Positions 8,716-16,637 of a DNA stretch of 64,000 bases are shown one piece after another. The DNA comes from Rufibacter sediminis. GTDB lineage: Bacteria > Bacteroidota > Bacteroidia > Cytophagales > Hymenobacteraceae. A program made the position numbers and the translations under genes. Where the stretch lies: positions 1-64,000 of the forward strand of contig NZ_JACOAF010000030.1 in assembly GCF_014269285.1 (NCBI RefSeq), written 5' to 3'. Positions within the stretch are counted from its first letter, which is position 1, and each line of letters begins with the position of its first letter. The notes under the pieces are model-generated. The model searched no databases. It was not told the DNA's origin and saw only the letters and a list, made by a program, of their open reading frames with translations.

Positions 8716-9213
8716 ATGGAATCCTTTAAGAAGTTCGTAAATATTCTGGTGATGGTGTATTTGCTCATCGCCCTGCTGTTTCTGCTGCGTATCCTGAGTG
8801 TCTCTAAATTCGTGATGCTCTTTGACTTAGCCACCCACGCAGACTTTTTCAACCGGCTCCTGTGGGTGGGCGTGGTGTTGCTCCTGGCCGAACTCTTGGT
8901 AGAAAACGTGTATATTGCCACCCTGAAACGAAGCCTGGAGCGCGAAAGCCGGCTACACACCGAACTGAAGGCGAAGCACACCGAGTGGAAGGCGAAGCAT
9001 TATGACCAGCAGCTGAAAGCTTCTGGCGCCCCGCTAATCCCCGAGCCAGACCCCGCCAGACCGGCCGCCGTTCCGCCGCAAACCAGCCCTCGGGCAGACA
9101 CCGCCGCTAACCATGACGAGCAGCTCATCATCACGCCCGCTCCCATGCCGCCCACGTTGAACCCCGATGAAAACCCCAACCTGCCGCCGGCAGACCACCG
9201 GCCATTAGTTTAG
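8716..9213 (+). CDS. Conserved-type membrane protein with C-terminal Pro-rich tail
   Basis: The 165-residue protein has two hydrophobic helices (about residues 10-30 and 48-66), then a charged coiled-coil-like stretch with a short internal repeat (TELKAKHTEWKAKHYD, ~85-103) and a Pro/Ala-rich acidic tail. I do not recognise the family. It ends 3 bases before gmhA on the same strand, so the two probably form an operon. Function unknown. Confidence 0.75.
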   Translation: MESFKKFVNILVMVYLLIALLFLLRILSVSKFVMLFDLATHADFFNRLLWVGVVLLLAELLVENVYIATLKRSLERESRLHTELKAKHTEWKAKHYDQQLKASGAPLIPEPDPARPAAVPPQTSPRADTAANHDEQLIITPAPMPPTLNPDENPNLPPADHRPLV

Positions 9214-9216
9214 TAC

Positions 9217-9801
9217 ATGACTACCTCTCCTTCTGCCCTTATTCTGCAGGAACTGCAACAAGCCCAACAGGTGCTGACCGATTTTCTGGCCCAGCCCGCC
9301 ACTATTGCTTCTATTGAGGCCGCGGCGCAACTCATGGCCCAAAGCCTGAAAAACGGCGGCAAGATTCTTTCCTGCGGCAACGGAGGTTCCATGTGTGACG
9401 CCATGCACTTCGCCGAGGAACTCACCGGCCGCTACCGCGATGACCGGGCTCCCATGGCCGCCATCTCCATCTCAGATCCCAGCCACATGAGCTGCGTGAT
9501 CAATGACTACGGCTACGACCATGTGTTCTCCCGCTACGTGCAGGCCTTGATCAGACCCGGCGACGTGCTGCTGGGCATCAGCACCAGCGGCAACTCGGCC
9601 AACGTGCTCAGAGCCGCCGAGGCGGCCCGCGCCCAGGGTGCCCACGTGGTGGTGCTGACCGGCAAAGACGGCGGCCAGTTGGCCCCGCTGAGCGATGTAG
9701 AGATCAGGGTGCCGCATTTCGGCTACGCCGATCGGATTCAGGAAATCCACATCAAAGTCATCCACATCCTCATTCTGCTGCTGGAAAAGCAAATGGCTTA
9801 A
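9217..9801 (+). CDS. gmhA: D-sedoheptulose-7-phosphate isomerase-like SIS protein
   Basis: The 194-residue protein is a single SIS (sugar isomerase) domain with [20 protein letters not shown] (~residues 51-70), the GmhA active-site signature, followed by [12 protein letters not shown] and a C-terminal [13 protein letters not shown] helix with the expected His/Glu residues. GmhA converts sedoheptulose 7-phosphate to D-glycero-D-manno-heptose 7-phosphate, the first step to LPS heptose. No other heptose genes are near, so another phosphosugar role remains possible. The SIS serine is usually written GNGGSAxD; here it is GNGGSMCD. Confidence 0.88.
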   Translation: MTTSPSALILQELQQAQQVLTDFLAQPATIASIEAAAQLMAQSLKNGGKILSCGNGGSMCDAMHFAEELTGRYRDDRAPMAAISISDPSHMSCVINDYGYDHVFSRYVQALIRPGDVLLGISTSGNSANVLRAAEAARAQGAHVVVLTGKDGGQLAPLSDVEIRVPHFGYADRIQEIHIKVIHILILLLEKQMA

Positions 9802-9854
9802 CTTTTGACGGACTTGCCAAGAGCTCAGCAGAAAAAGAACTAATCTTTAAAAAC

Positions 9855-10532
9855 ATGCGAAATTCTCTAGTGATTTTCCTACTGGCTGGTTTTATGCTTT
9901 CTTGCCAAAACGAGGCTCAAAACAAGGAAACAGCCACCGCAGGGACTGGCGCAGAGGCTAGCCTTGGATCAGGAGATTCCACGCAAACCGAGTCTGCTGC
10001 TGCTGCTGCGCAGGACACCGCTTACCAGATCATTCCCGGTCAGCGCATCGGGCAGGTTACGCTGGGCGATTCTCCGGAGAAAGCATTTGCCGCTCTAGGC
10101 CCCTCTGATGCCGGTGATGCCGCCATGGGCAAATCCATTTCTACCTGGTACAGCAAAGAAAATGCGGCCCAAAAGCACCAACTGAATATCTACAGCGTGC
10201 GCGAGCGCACCGGCCTGCCAGATGAAACCGTGCGGGTGCACCAGGTGAGAATTACCTCTCCGCAGTTTACCCTCGCAGAAAACCATCTGAAAACCGGCAG
10301 CACACTCGCCCAGATCAGAAACCATTTCCCGCAGGTGACCCCGATTGCCTACTATACACCCCAAGGGCAGCAGCGGGCCTATGTGTATGATGCGGCAGAA
10401 CAAGGCATCGCGTTTGAGATCACCGGCCCCGATAGCGTTTGCGTGGGCATTACCATTCACGTCACAGGCAGCGGCGCAACCGAAAGGTACTTACCTGTTC
10501 ATGAAGGACTGGTTCAGCTGAACCAGAAGTAA
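9855..10532 (+). CDS. Lipoprotein of unknown function
   Basis: The 225-residue product begins with a lipoprotein signal (FLLAGFMLSC, modified Cys17), followed by an Ala/Thr/Ser/Glu-rich linker to ~residue 55 and a compact domain starting YQIIPGQRIGQVTLGDSPEKAF. The pattern GxRIGxVTLGDSPEKAFAALG resembles lipoproteins with a short periplasmic domain of unknown role in Bacteroidetes. The mature part should face the periplasm, anchored to a membrane. Not obviously linked to its neighbours. Confidence 0.8.
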   Translation: MRNSLVIFLLAGFMLSCQNEAQNKETATAGTGAEASLGSGDSTQTESAAAAAQDTAYQIIPGQRIGQVTLGDSPEKAFAALGPSDAGDAAMGKSISTWYSKENAAQKHQLNIYSVRERTGLPDETVRVHQVRITSPQFTLAENHLKTGSTLAQIRNHFPQVTPIAYYTPQGQQRAYVYDAAEQGIAFEITGPDSVCVGITIHVTGSGATERYLPVHEGLVQLNQK

Positions 10533-10560
10533 TCACGCTTTCTTACCTGGCCTGCGGTCC

Positions 10561-10596
10561 GTTTTCAGGCTGTTTTAGAAAAATCGGCTTCAAAAC
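10561..10596. repeat. Backbone palindromic repeat copy
   Basis: GTTTTCAGGCTGTTTTAGAA then AAATCGGCTTCAAAAC follows the shared GTTTT...TTTT.GAAAA...AAAAC layout. It lies directly after the lipoprotein gene. Confidence 0.55.
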
Positions 10597-10602
10597 ATAC
10601 AA

Positions 10603-10794
10603 CACAGGATCTTCTTTCTGCCTCCATTACTTGCGGGCAATGAGTTGGTATCAGCGGCTGCGCCGAATGTCAACGATTTCTGGCAGCAGCTTACCTGGAG
10701 CTTTGCCGTCTATGCAGAGGAAAGCACCGGCTCCAGCACAGAGCAGATGAAAGGAATTAATTCCGACGCATTTCTGTTGGACTGCTTAAGATAA
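10603..10794 (+). pseudogene. Possible remnant coding stretch
   Basis: An open frame without a convincing start reads through residues such as NDFWQQLTWSFAVYAEESTG and ends at TAA near 10,792. The amino acid composition looks protein-like, but no family is recognised and it is under 65 codons. It may be a decayed gene end or chance. Low confidence. Confidence 0.2.
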
Positions 10795-10819
10795 ATCCTA
10801 TAAAATATTAGATTCCTCT

Positions 10820-11887
10820 ATGCTTGTAAAAACCTTCGGAAGCGCCGTACAGGGCGTGAATGCCTTCACCATTACCATCGAAGTAAACGTATCGCCGGGG
10901 ACCAAGTATTTTCTGGTGGGTCTGCCTGACAATGCCATCAAAGAAAGTGAGCAACGGATTGAGTCTGCCCTGAAGCACCACGGCTACCGGATGCCGCGCC
11001 AGAAAGTAGTCATCAACATGGCCCCGGCCAACGTGCGCAAAGAAGGCTCTGCCTATGATCTGCCCATTGCCCTGGGAATTCTGGCCGCCTCAGAACAGCT
11101 CCTTACCGATCATCTGGAACGATACCTCATCATGGGAGAACTAGCCCTGGACGGCGAAGTTCGGCCTATCAAAGGAGTGCTGCCCATTGCCATTCAGGCC
11201 CGCAAAGAAGGATTCAAAGGCATTATCCTGCCCCGGCAAAACACCCAGGAAGCGGCCATTGTGAACAATCTGGACGTGATTGGCGTGGCTAACCTGAAAG
11301 AGGCCATTGACTTTCTGCGCGGCGACCTGAAAATTGACCCCGTTAAGATAGATACCCGCGATCTGTTCCAAGTCACCATGCACCAATACACCGCCGACTT
11401 CGCCGATGTGCAGGGTCAGGAAAACATCAAGCGGGCGCTGGAGATAGCCGCGGCCGGCGGGCACAACGTGATTATGATCGGGCCGCCCGGCGCGGGGAAA
11501 ACCATGCTGGCAAAACGCCTCCCGTCCATCTTGCCGCCGCTTACGCTGCACGAAGCCCTGGAAACCACCAAAATCCACTCGGTGGCCGGTAAACTGGGAG
11601 CGCAGAGTTCCCTGATGGCCCAACGTCCGTTCAGAGCGCCGCACCATACCATTTCAGACGTGGCGCTGGTGGGCGGCGGCGGCAATCCGCAGCCCGGCGA
11701 GATCTCGCTGTCGCACAACGGGGTGCTTTTCCTGGACGAGCTGCCCGAGTTCAAAAGGACGGTGCTGGAGGTGATGCGCCAACCGCTGGAGGAGCGGCGG
11801 GTGAGCATCTCACGGGCCCGGCTCACCATTGATTTTCCGGCTAATTTCATGTTGGTGGCCAGCATGAACCCGTGTCCGTGCGGTTGA
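10820..11887 (+). pseudogene. YifB/ComM-type AAA+ ATPase, 5' fragment split by the island
   Basis: The frame encodes 355 residues of a YifB/ComM-family Mg-chelatase-like helicase: the N-terminal Lon-protease-like (ChlI) domain (residues 1-170), then the AAA+ core with Walker A GPPGAGKT (~220) and Walker [11 protein letters not shown] (~305). It stops within the sensor-1 segment: MNPCPCG is followed at once by TGA supplied by island DNA. The remaining 161 codons start at 33,739, giving 512 residues for the intact gene, the usual family length. ComM is a branch-migration helicase that extends heteroduplex in natural transformation. The truncated protein lacks sensor 1 completion, sensor 2 and the C-terminal domain and should be inactive. 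Confidence 0.95.
11873..11883. other. attL core (left junction)
   Basis: TGTCCGTGCGG matches attR in 10 of 11 positions and encodes Cys-Pro-Cys-Gly of the ATPase sensor-1 motif in frame. Sequence to the left is normal yifB; to the right it becomes AT-rich at once. A TTCAGTAAC at 11,929-11,937 recurs near attR at 33,599 and may be a recombinase arm site. Confidence 0.8.
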
Positions 11888-12036
11888 AATTATATTACCT
11901 GTCAATTAGTTACGAAATTTAGTAGCAATTCAGTAACAGGCAATTAATCTCATACAAAACATAGAAAGGGAAAAAAATAAAAAAAGTGCAAGAACAATTT
12001 ACAAGCACAACAAGGGAAAGCTTGAAGGCAGCGATC

Positions 12037-12426
12037 TTATGTGCAGCTTCCTATATGATTACGTAGATGTGTATACGCATAATAAAGCTTTGTTACTGCA
12101 TCGTAGCGACAATCTGTCGCGGCTTTATAACATGGCTTCCGTTGTCTATTCATAGCTACAATCGCTAGACTATCAGCCCTCATCATTGCAATTTCACAAG
12201 TTTCACCCTTCCCCTCAATTAAAGAGCTGGAACCTTTATCAGATGATACTTCAACAGATTCCATCTTGGCGGAATCAGGAGAAAAGTCTGGTTGTGAATT
12301 AAGAGGTTCATCAGTTGTTTTTGTATTAGAAGAATTACTGTTTTCTACTAACTGAGTCTCACTTTGCTTTTCTGAACTACATGAGAGAGCCAAGAAACAA
12401 ATAATGATGAGTAACGATGTTTTCAT
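12037..12426 (-). CDS. Small Cys-containing lipoprotein (copy 1)
   Basis: The 129-residue protein has a lipoprotein signal (FLALSC, Cys16), a Ser/Asn/Thr-rich low-complexity linker (residues 17-75), and a C-terminal domain of ~55 residues with four cysteines: GETCEIAMMRA, KPCYKAATDCRYD and the terminal HIGSCT. It is paralogous to the next gene: signal, linker and Cys positions match. Acting at the cell surface or periplasm is implied by the signal. Small lipoproteins on prophages and islands sometimes block superinfection, which is only a guess here. AT-rich, like its surroundings. Confidence 0.75.
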   Translation of the reverse strand: MKTSLLIIICFLALSCSSEKQSETQLVENSNSSNTKTTDEPLNSQPDFSPDSAKMESVEVSSDKGSSSLIEGKGETCEIAMMRADSLAIVAMNRQRKPCYKAATDCRYDAVTKLYYAYTHLRNHIGSCT

Positions 12427-12509
12427 AACTTCTAAATTTTGATCAATAGCAGAATTGCCCCATAATACTTGTTAACTTATATACATATCATTCAAATTTA
12501 TTATATAAA

Positions 12510-12541
12510 AAAAAGGGCCTTTAAAAATTAGGCCCTTTTTT
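12510..12541 (-). terminator. Intrinsic terminator between the two lipoprotein genes
   Basis: AAAAAGGGCCT pairs with AGGCCCTTTTT around TTAAAAATT, with A and T tracts on either side. It lies directly after the 3' end of the gene at 12,543 and before the promoter region of the gene at 12,037, so the two paralogues are separately transcribed. Confidence 0.75.
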
Positions 12542-12542
12542 C

Positions 12543-12938
12543 TTAGCAACTACCCAGGTGATTATGAACATTAGCTGTTGCAGTATAAAGCTTTGTATTA
12601 TTATCATATTCACATTTTGTGGCAGCTCTCATACATGGCTTACCGTGATCTTGCATAAATACTCTAGCTCTGTCATTAGCTCTCCGCATAGCTTGGTCGC
12701 AATTTTCGCCCGTTTCACTAATGAGCGTCCCAAAAAACGCCTTATTTTTGAATTGAGTAGTGTCTGAGGTCATTTTTGTAGAATCAGTGGTAAAACCTGC
12801 TTCGTCACTGACAGTTTCTTCTGTACCTTGATTTGAATCAGATGCCGAAGCACTTTCCATTGATTCACTTCCATCAGGCTTTTCTGATGAGCAAGAAAAA
12901 GCAAAAGCACATAAAATAAGGAATAAGGATTTTTTCAT
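12543..12938 (-). CDS. Small Cys-containing lipoprotein (copy 2)
   Basis: The 131-residue protein repeats the design of its neighbour: lipoprotein signal (FAFSC, Cys16), Ser/Glu-rich linker, and a C-terminal domain with GENCDQAMRRANDRA, KPCMRAATKCEYD and a final HLGSC. The four C-terminal cysteines are conserved between the copies and could form two disulphides outside the cytoplasm. The aligned stretch A-ATxCxYDxxTKLYxA is conserved although the linkers diverged, suggesting an old duplication under selection. Function unknown. Confidence 0.75.
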   Translation of the reverse strand: MKKSLFLILCAFAFSCSSEKPDGSESMESASASDSNQGTEETVSDEAGFTTDSTKMTSDTTQFKNKAFFGTLISETGENCDQAMRRANDRARVFMQDHGKPCMRAATKCEYDNNTKLYTATANVHNHLGSC

Positions 12939-13472
12939 AATATTTTTTTATTAATAGTTGAGAATCAAACATATATATTTTTATTTAATATTCAAAAAAT
13001 ATATATATGTTTTTTTTCATCTTACTGAAAAACAATTAATACTACTTACAATGAAAATGAAACTAATTGAAACGGCCTCTTTTCCAGCAATCATAAATCC
13101 CAATGACTGCATACTGCCCGTGCCGTTGAAACAGCACTGATAATAAGCAACTTACAACTACATAGTAACATTATTGTAACAGACATTCCTTTCTAAACAG
13201 AGTATAAATCAGTAAACATTTTTAAAATTTTTACTTATGAGCTTCTACATCTACCAAGCCAAGTTCCATAAGCGATCAACAGAAGTTGCAAGAGCCTAAC
13301 AAAAAGGTTCTTTAAGATAGCTGCTTATCATGCTTGAAAAGCTAAAAGCTCAGTACTCAAGCTTTCCTAAAGCCTCAGAAAATATAAACTATGGATAAAT
13401 GCTGTTGCATCTATATCTTTGAAGAAGCTCTACCAATCTTTTAAATTAATATAACCAATATAGACTATATCA
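12939..13472. other. 534-base AT-rich gap
   Basis: No gene with support is seen. It holds oligo-T and ATATAT runs (12,960-13,020) and presumably the promoters of the divergent lipoprotein and cyclase-domain genes. A short open frame at 12,958-13,140 has no recognisable product. Confidence 0.4.
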
Positions 13473-14957
13473 ATGGATAGTTCATTTTTCCCAAAAACCT
13501 GGCGAAGCAAAGAAGTAAAAGTTTCAGAAGAAGAGCAAAATATACCACTAGGTCAATATAATCTAGTTAGAGTTGAAAAAAAATTTATAGAAGTTATCAC
13601 ATCATTTGTTCAAAGCATATTTAACTATGAACAAATTAAAGTCACTCTTAATAAGAAAGAAAATTATAATACAGCTTCAAAAGGATATTCTTCAGGAAAT
13701 TTAGTTCCTGAAAGTGGACACACCAAGTTCCATTTCGCTGCAAAACTTTTTAATGATCAGCTATATGAATTTAGTGTATCTAATATACCTGCTACACCGG
13801 AAAGCAGTCATATAAAAATATTTTTTACGGTGTTGATGGAATACCTATTCCACTTCAATGATATCATCACAAAAACACTTCCGGTTCAAGATGGAAGGCT
13901 ATTTGCTTCTTCAGATTTTATTACAAAAAGCGACATTTGGCTATATAATATTAAACGAACAATAATTATAGAATATATCTATAATTTATTCAACACGTTT
14001 GATAAAGATTACAATAGCGAGCCCAAGCTTTTCCCAAATCAAATTCGATATAATATTGACCTAATAAACCTAATCTTTGATTTTGGCATTGAATTAAGCA
14101 CAAAAAAAGTAGAAAATAAAGAAATTTACTGTGGATTCATCTTCCATGATGATGGGGATGAAGTAAAGTTCAACTCAGTAAAAAGCTTCAAATTCGAGAA
14201 ACAATTTGATTTTGGAAACTTTGGACAATTAAAAAGTTACTTAGAAATAAGTAATGGTCAAAATATTTTCTTCAACGTAACTAATGAAAAAATCACACAC
14301 TTATTTATTACTAAAGATAAACTGAATGAAATTTATCTTAGTCCAATGGGAAATGGTAAAACATTCCAAAGCAGACCATTAATTCTTTCAGTCCAAGGCA
14401 ATGGCAATATATACTTCTTAGAGGGTCGGTCTGATCAAAACAAAATATTACTCCAAATTGTAAACTCACAACCACTTATTCGTGACAACGATTTTATAAA
14501 AAAATTTATTTATAATAGTTTAGAAGAGTTTACAACAGTTGATGATATTAAGCTAGAAGTATTCTCTAAATGGATTATGAGTTTAAGCCAGAGGAAACAT
14601 GGCACAAGCTTACTATTTAACAATATCACTAATGAGACACAAAGCAAACTTGTAAAAAGCATTCAAATAACATTTGATAGTGGTTCTTTTTTAGAAAAAC
14701 GTACCTTGCCTTATGATTTATCACTTCTAGATAGCATTACAAACCCAGATGGCGCTGTAATATTTAACAAAAATTTAACACCAACACATATCAGCACAAT
14801 CCTTCCAATAGGGCAAAATGCTACAGGAGAAAGTGGTGGAGCAAGGCATAATTCCATCGCAAATTTTACCAATGAGTTTTCTTGTTTAGGAATAGTTATT
14901 TCAGAAGATGGCCCTATAACAATATTCAAAAATGGAAAAAAGCTTATAAAGTTTTGA
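13473..14957 (+). CDS. Diadenylate-cyclase (DisA_N-like) domain protein with large N-terminal region
   Basis: In this 494-residue protein the last ~125 residues look like a DAC domain, which makes c-di-AMP from two ATP. RKHGTSLLF (~372-380) matches the early beta strand, DGAVIF (426-431) the catalytic DGA motif, ILPIG the following loop, GARHNS (456-461) the RHR motif (here RHN), and VISEDGPITIFKNGK the final hairpin. The N-terminal ~360 residues are not recognised in detail and could be a sensor of the kind described upstream of DAC domains in conflict systems (DACNV-type), which is inference. No membrane helix. It is followed by a DUF4238 gene on the same strand, a possible partner or effector. 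AT-rich codon use. Third position of RHR being Asn may alter activity. Confidence 0.75.
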   Translation: MDSSFFPKTWRSKEVKVSEEEQNIPLGQYNLVRVEKKFIEVITSFVQSIFNYEQIKVTLNKKENYNTASKGYSSGNLVPESGHTKFHFAAKLFNDQLYEFSVSNIPATPESSHIKIFFTVLMEYLFHFNDIITKTLPVQDGRLFASSDFITKSDIWLYNIKRTIIIEYIYNLFNTFDKDYNSEPKLFPNQIRYNIDLINLIFDFGIELSTKKVENKEIYCGFIFHDDGDEVKFNSVKSFKFEKQFDFGNFGQLKSYLEISNGQNIFFNVTNEKITHLFITKDKLNEIYLSPMGNGKTFQSRPLILSVQGNGNIYFLEGRSDQNKILLQIVNSQPLIRDNDFIKKFIYNSLEEFTTVDDIKLEVFSKWIMSLSQRKHGTSLLFNNITNETQSKLVKSIQITFDSGSFLEKRTLPYDLSLLDSITNPDGAVIFNKNLTPTHISTILPIGQNATGESGGARHNSIANFTNEFSCLGIVISEDGPITIFKNGKKLIKF

Positions 14958-15067
14958 TTAAACAATAAATATTAATCAAGCAAAGCTTAAAGATATTAAT
15001 CTGATTAAAATGAAAGAATCGTAGTTACTGATGATTATTCATTTATATTTTGGCAAACTAAAATTTA

Positions 15068-15928
15068 ATGGCAATTTCTAATAGACATCATTATATCCCA
15101 AGATTCTTGATTGACAAGTTCACTGATTCTGACAAAAAGGTTTGGGTCTATAATAAAATTGAAGGTAGAATTCAGAAAAACAAACAAAGCTCAAAGTCTA
15201 TCTTCTTTGAAATGGGTAGAAATAATTTTGATATCAATGGGGAAAAGGCTGACAATATCGAACAATTGTATGGTGAAGTTGACAATCTGCTTTCAAAGAA
15301 CTTAGAAAAAGTATTATCAACACATTCTATGAGTGGGAGAGAATTAACTTTACTAATTCTACTAGTTTCATTAACCAAATGGAGAATCCCATCGAGTGAT
15401 GAAAGATTTAAGAGTCAGTTCCAAGACATACCAAGTGAACAGTTAGGTTTAGCAATAAGGCCTATTGGCAAAACAGAAAGTGATGAAGAGGCATTGAAAA
15501 AAATTAAGGAAATGGATTTCATAAAAGAAGTGAACAGACTTCTTTTGCCAATTCAGCCTTTGCTTAGAGAAGAAAACCTTAATGAAATTCACAAGAATTG
15601 CTTTATTGTATCTCATGAAGATTTCCCTTCTCTACTTGGGGACACTCCAATTATTGAGAGCCTAAATACCAGTTATGAAACGTTAGGGAACTTTATTTTC
15701 CCATTAAGCAAAAATGAAACGCTAGTATGCAAAAGGGGGACAAGTAAAAAAAATCCTCAAACAGTATTTTACATACAAAAGGACTTAACAATGTTTCATT
15801 TAGCTCAAAAGTATGTTGTATGTAAAAGCAAGGAGCATCTTCTTAATATCGCCCGAATTCATCAAACTTTATTACAAGAAAACAAAGCCCATTTATTAAC
15901 AAAATACATCTTTAATTTTTTTGATTAA
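15068..15928 (+). CDS. DUF4238 family protein
   Basis: The 286-residue protein opens with SNRHHYIPRFLIDKF, the hallmark of DUF4238 (HHYxPxFxLxxF), followed by KKVWVYNK (the WxY/F-DK strand) and, late in the chain, GDTPIIESLNTS and IFPLSKNETLVC, also typical. The biochemical activity of the family is not established; the invariant histidines suggest metal or nucleic-acid chemistry. The gene is 110 bases after the cyclase-domain gene on the same strand, so the pair may act together, with the DUF4238 protein as candidate c-di-AMP-responsive effector. Cytoplasmic, no signal peptide. Confidence 0.8.
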   Translation: MAISNRHHYIPRFLIDKFTDSDKKVWVYNKIEGRIQKNKQSSKSIFFEMGRNNFDINGEKADNIEQLYGEVDNLLSKNLEKVLSTHSMSGRELTLLILLVSLTKWRIPSSDERFKSQFQDIPSEQLGLAIRPIGKTESDEEALKKIKEMDFIKEVNRLLLPIQPLLREENLNEIHKNCFIVSHEDFPSLLGDTPIIESLNTSYETLGNFIFPLSKNETLVCKRGTSKKNPQTVFYIQKDLTMFHLAQKYVVCKSKEHLLNIARIHQTLLQENKAHLLTKYIFNFFD

Positions 15929-16077
15929 AATTATTACCCAACAATCAAGCTTTCTTCCAACAATTTTAGTCATGAATAGAGCCTGTCATTTAATCAAAGC
16001 AACTGAATTAATCAATTCTTCAGCCACTCAGGCAACATTTTAGCAAACTAGTTTCAAAGCAGTAAGAAACATATTCC

Positions 16078-16517
16078 ATGCAAAAAATACTGGAAGGCTT
16101 ATGGAAAAGTCTTCAAAAGCATCTTGTAGAGATTTATGCAACTGAAAAAGCCTTTGACGATTCCTGTTTGTGGCAGACCACTTCCCCTTCAACCCCACTG
16201 TCGCTGAGTCAGAAAAGCTTGAAACGTTTCTACTTTGTAGAACAAACTTACGCAACCTCTTCATGGACGAGGTCTCACAGCTAAGCATTCTAGTCAAGAC
16301 CATTAGAACTAAAAGCTATAATGAAGAGGCTAAAATGCAGCTTTTGATGCTCTTACTTGGTTATATTGAAATCGTTTCCTCAGTGTTTGAAAAGCTTTTC
16401 AAATTTAAACACACCAAGCTTTCCAGTGATAAAGAATTGGAGCAGTCCCAAACAGATTTTGAAAGATTTATAAAGTTTGTTCGACTGATTATTAAAGGAA
16501 TTTTACCAAATCCCTAA
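16078..16517 (+). pseudogene. Frameshifted copy of the small helical protein at 21,591
   Basis: Two overlapping frames together align with the intact 153-residue protein at 21,591-22,052. The first reads LWKSLQKHLVEIYATEKAFDD, cf. LLTSLQNHLENIYLVEKQFTD. The second reads HFPFNP...NLRNLFMDEVSQL...LLLGYIEIVSSVFEKLF, cf. VFPFNP...NLRDLFIDETNQL...LILGYVDIADSAFQKLF. A one-base deletion near 16,168 (in TGTTTGTGG) explains the break. It may be a real pseudogene or a sequencing error; no slippery heptamer for programmed shifting is seen. Confidence 0.7.
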
Positions 16518-16550
16518 ACAAATAATTTTATTTTAAGCAATTCCCTCCTG

Positions 16551-16610
16551 ATTGCATGAAGGTCATCTAATTGTAAATGAAACTTTCTACAATTAGTGTT
16601 CTCGTGCAAT
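16551..16610. terminator. Hairpin between convergent genes
   Basis: CTAATTGTA (16,567-16,575) pairs with TACAATTAG (16,588-16,596); outer arms ATTGCATG and CGTGCAAT add further pairing. It lies between the frameshifted small gene and the convergent polymerase-like gene. Confidence 0.55.
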
Positions 16611-16637
16611 CTACTTCTAACCTCAATCATAAAAGCA

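Noticed and set aside
16078-16517. Programmed ribosomal frameshift in the small helical gene
   Set aside because: No slippery heptamer or downstream pseudoknot is seen, and the other copy is in one frame, so decay or a sequencing error is more likely.
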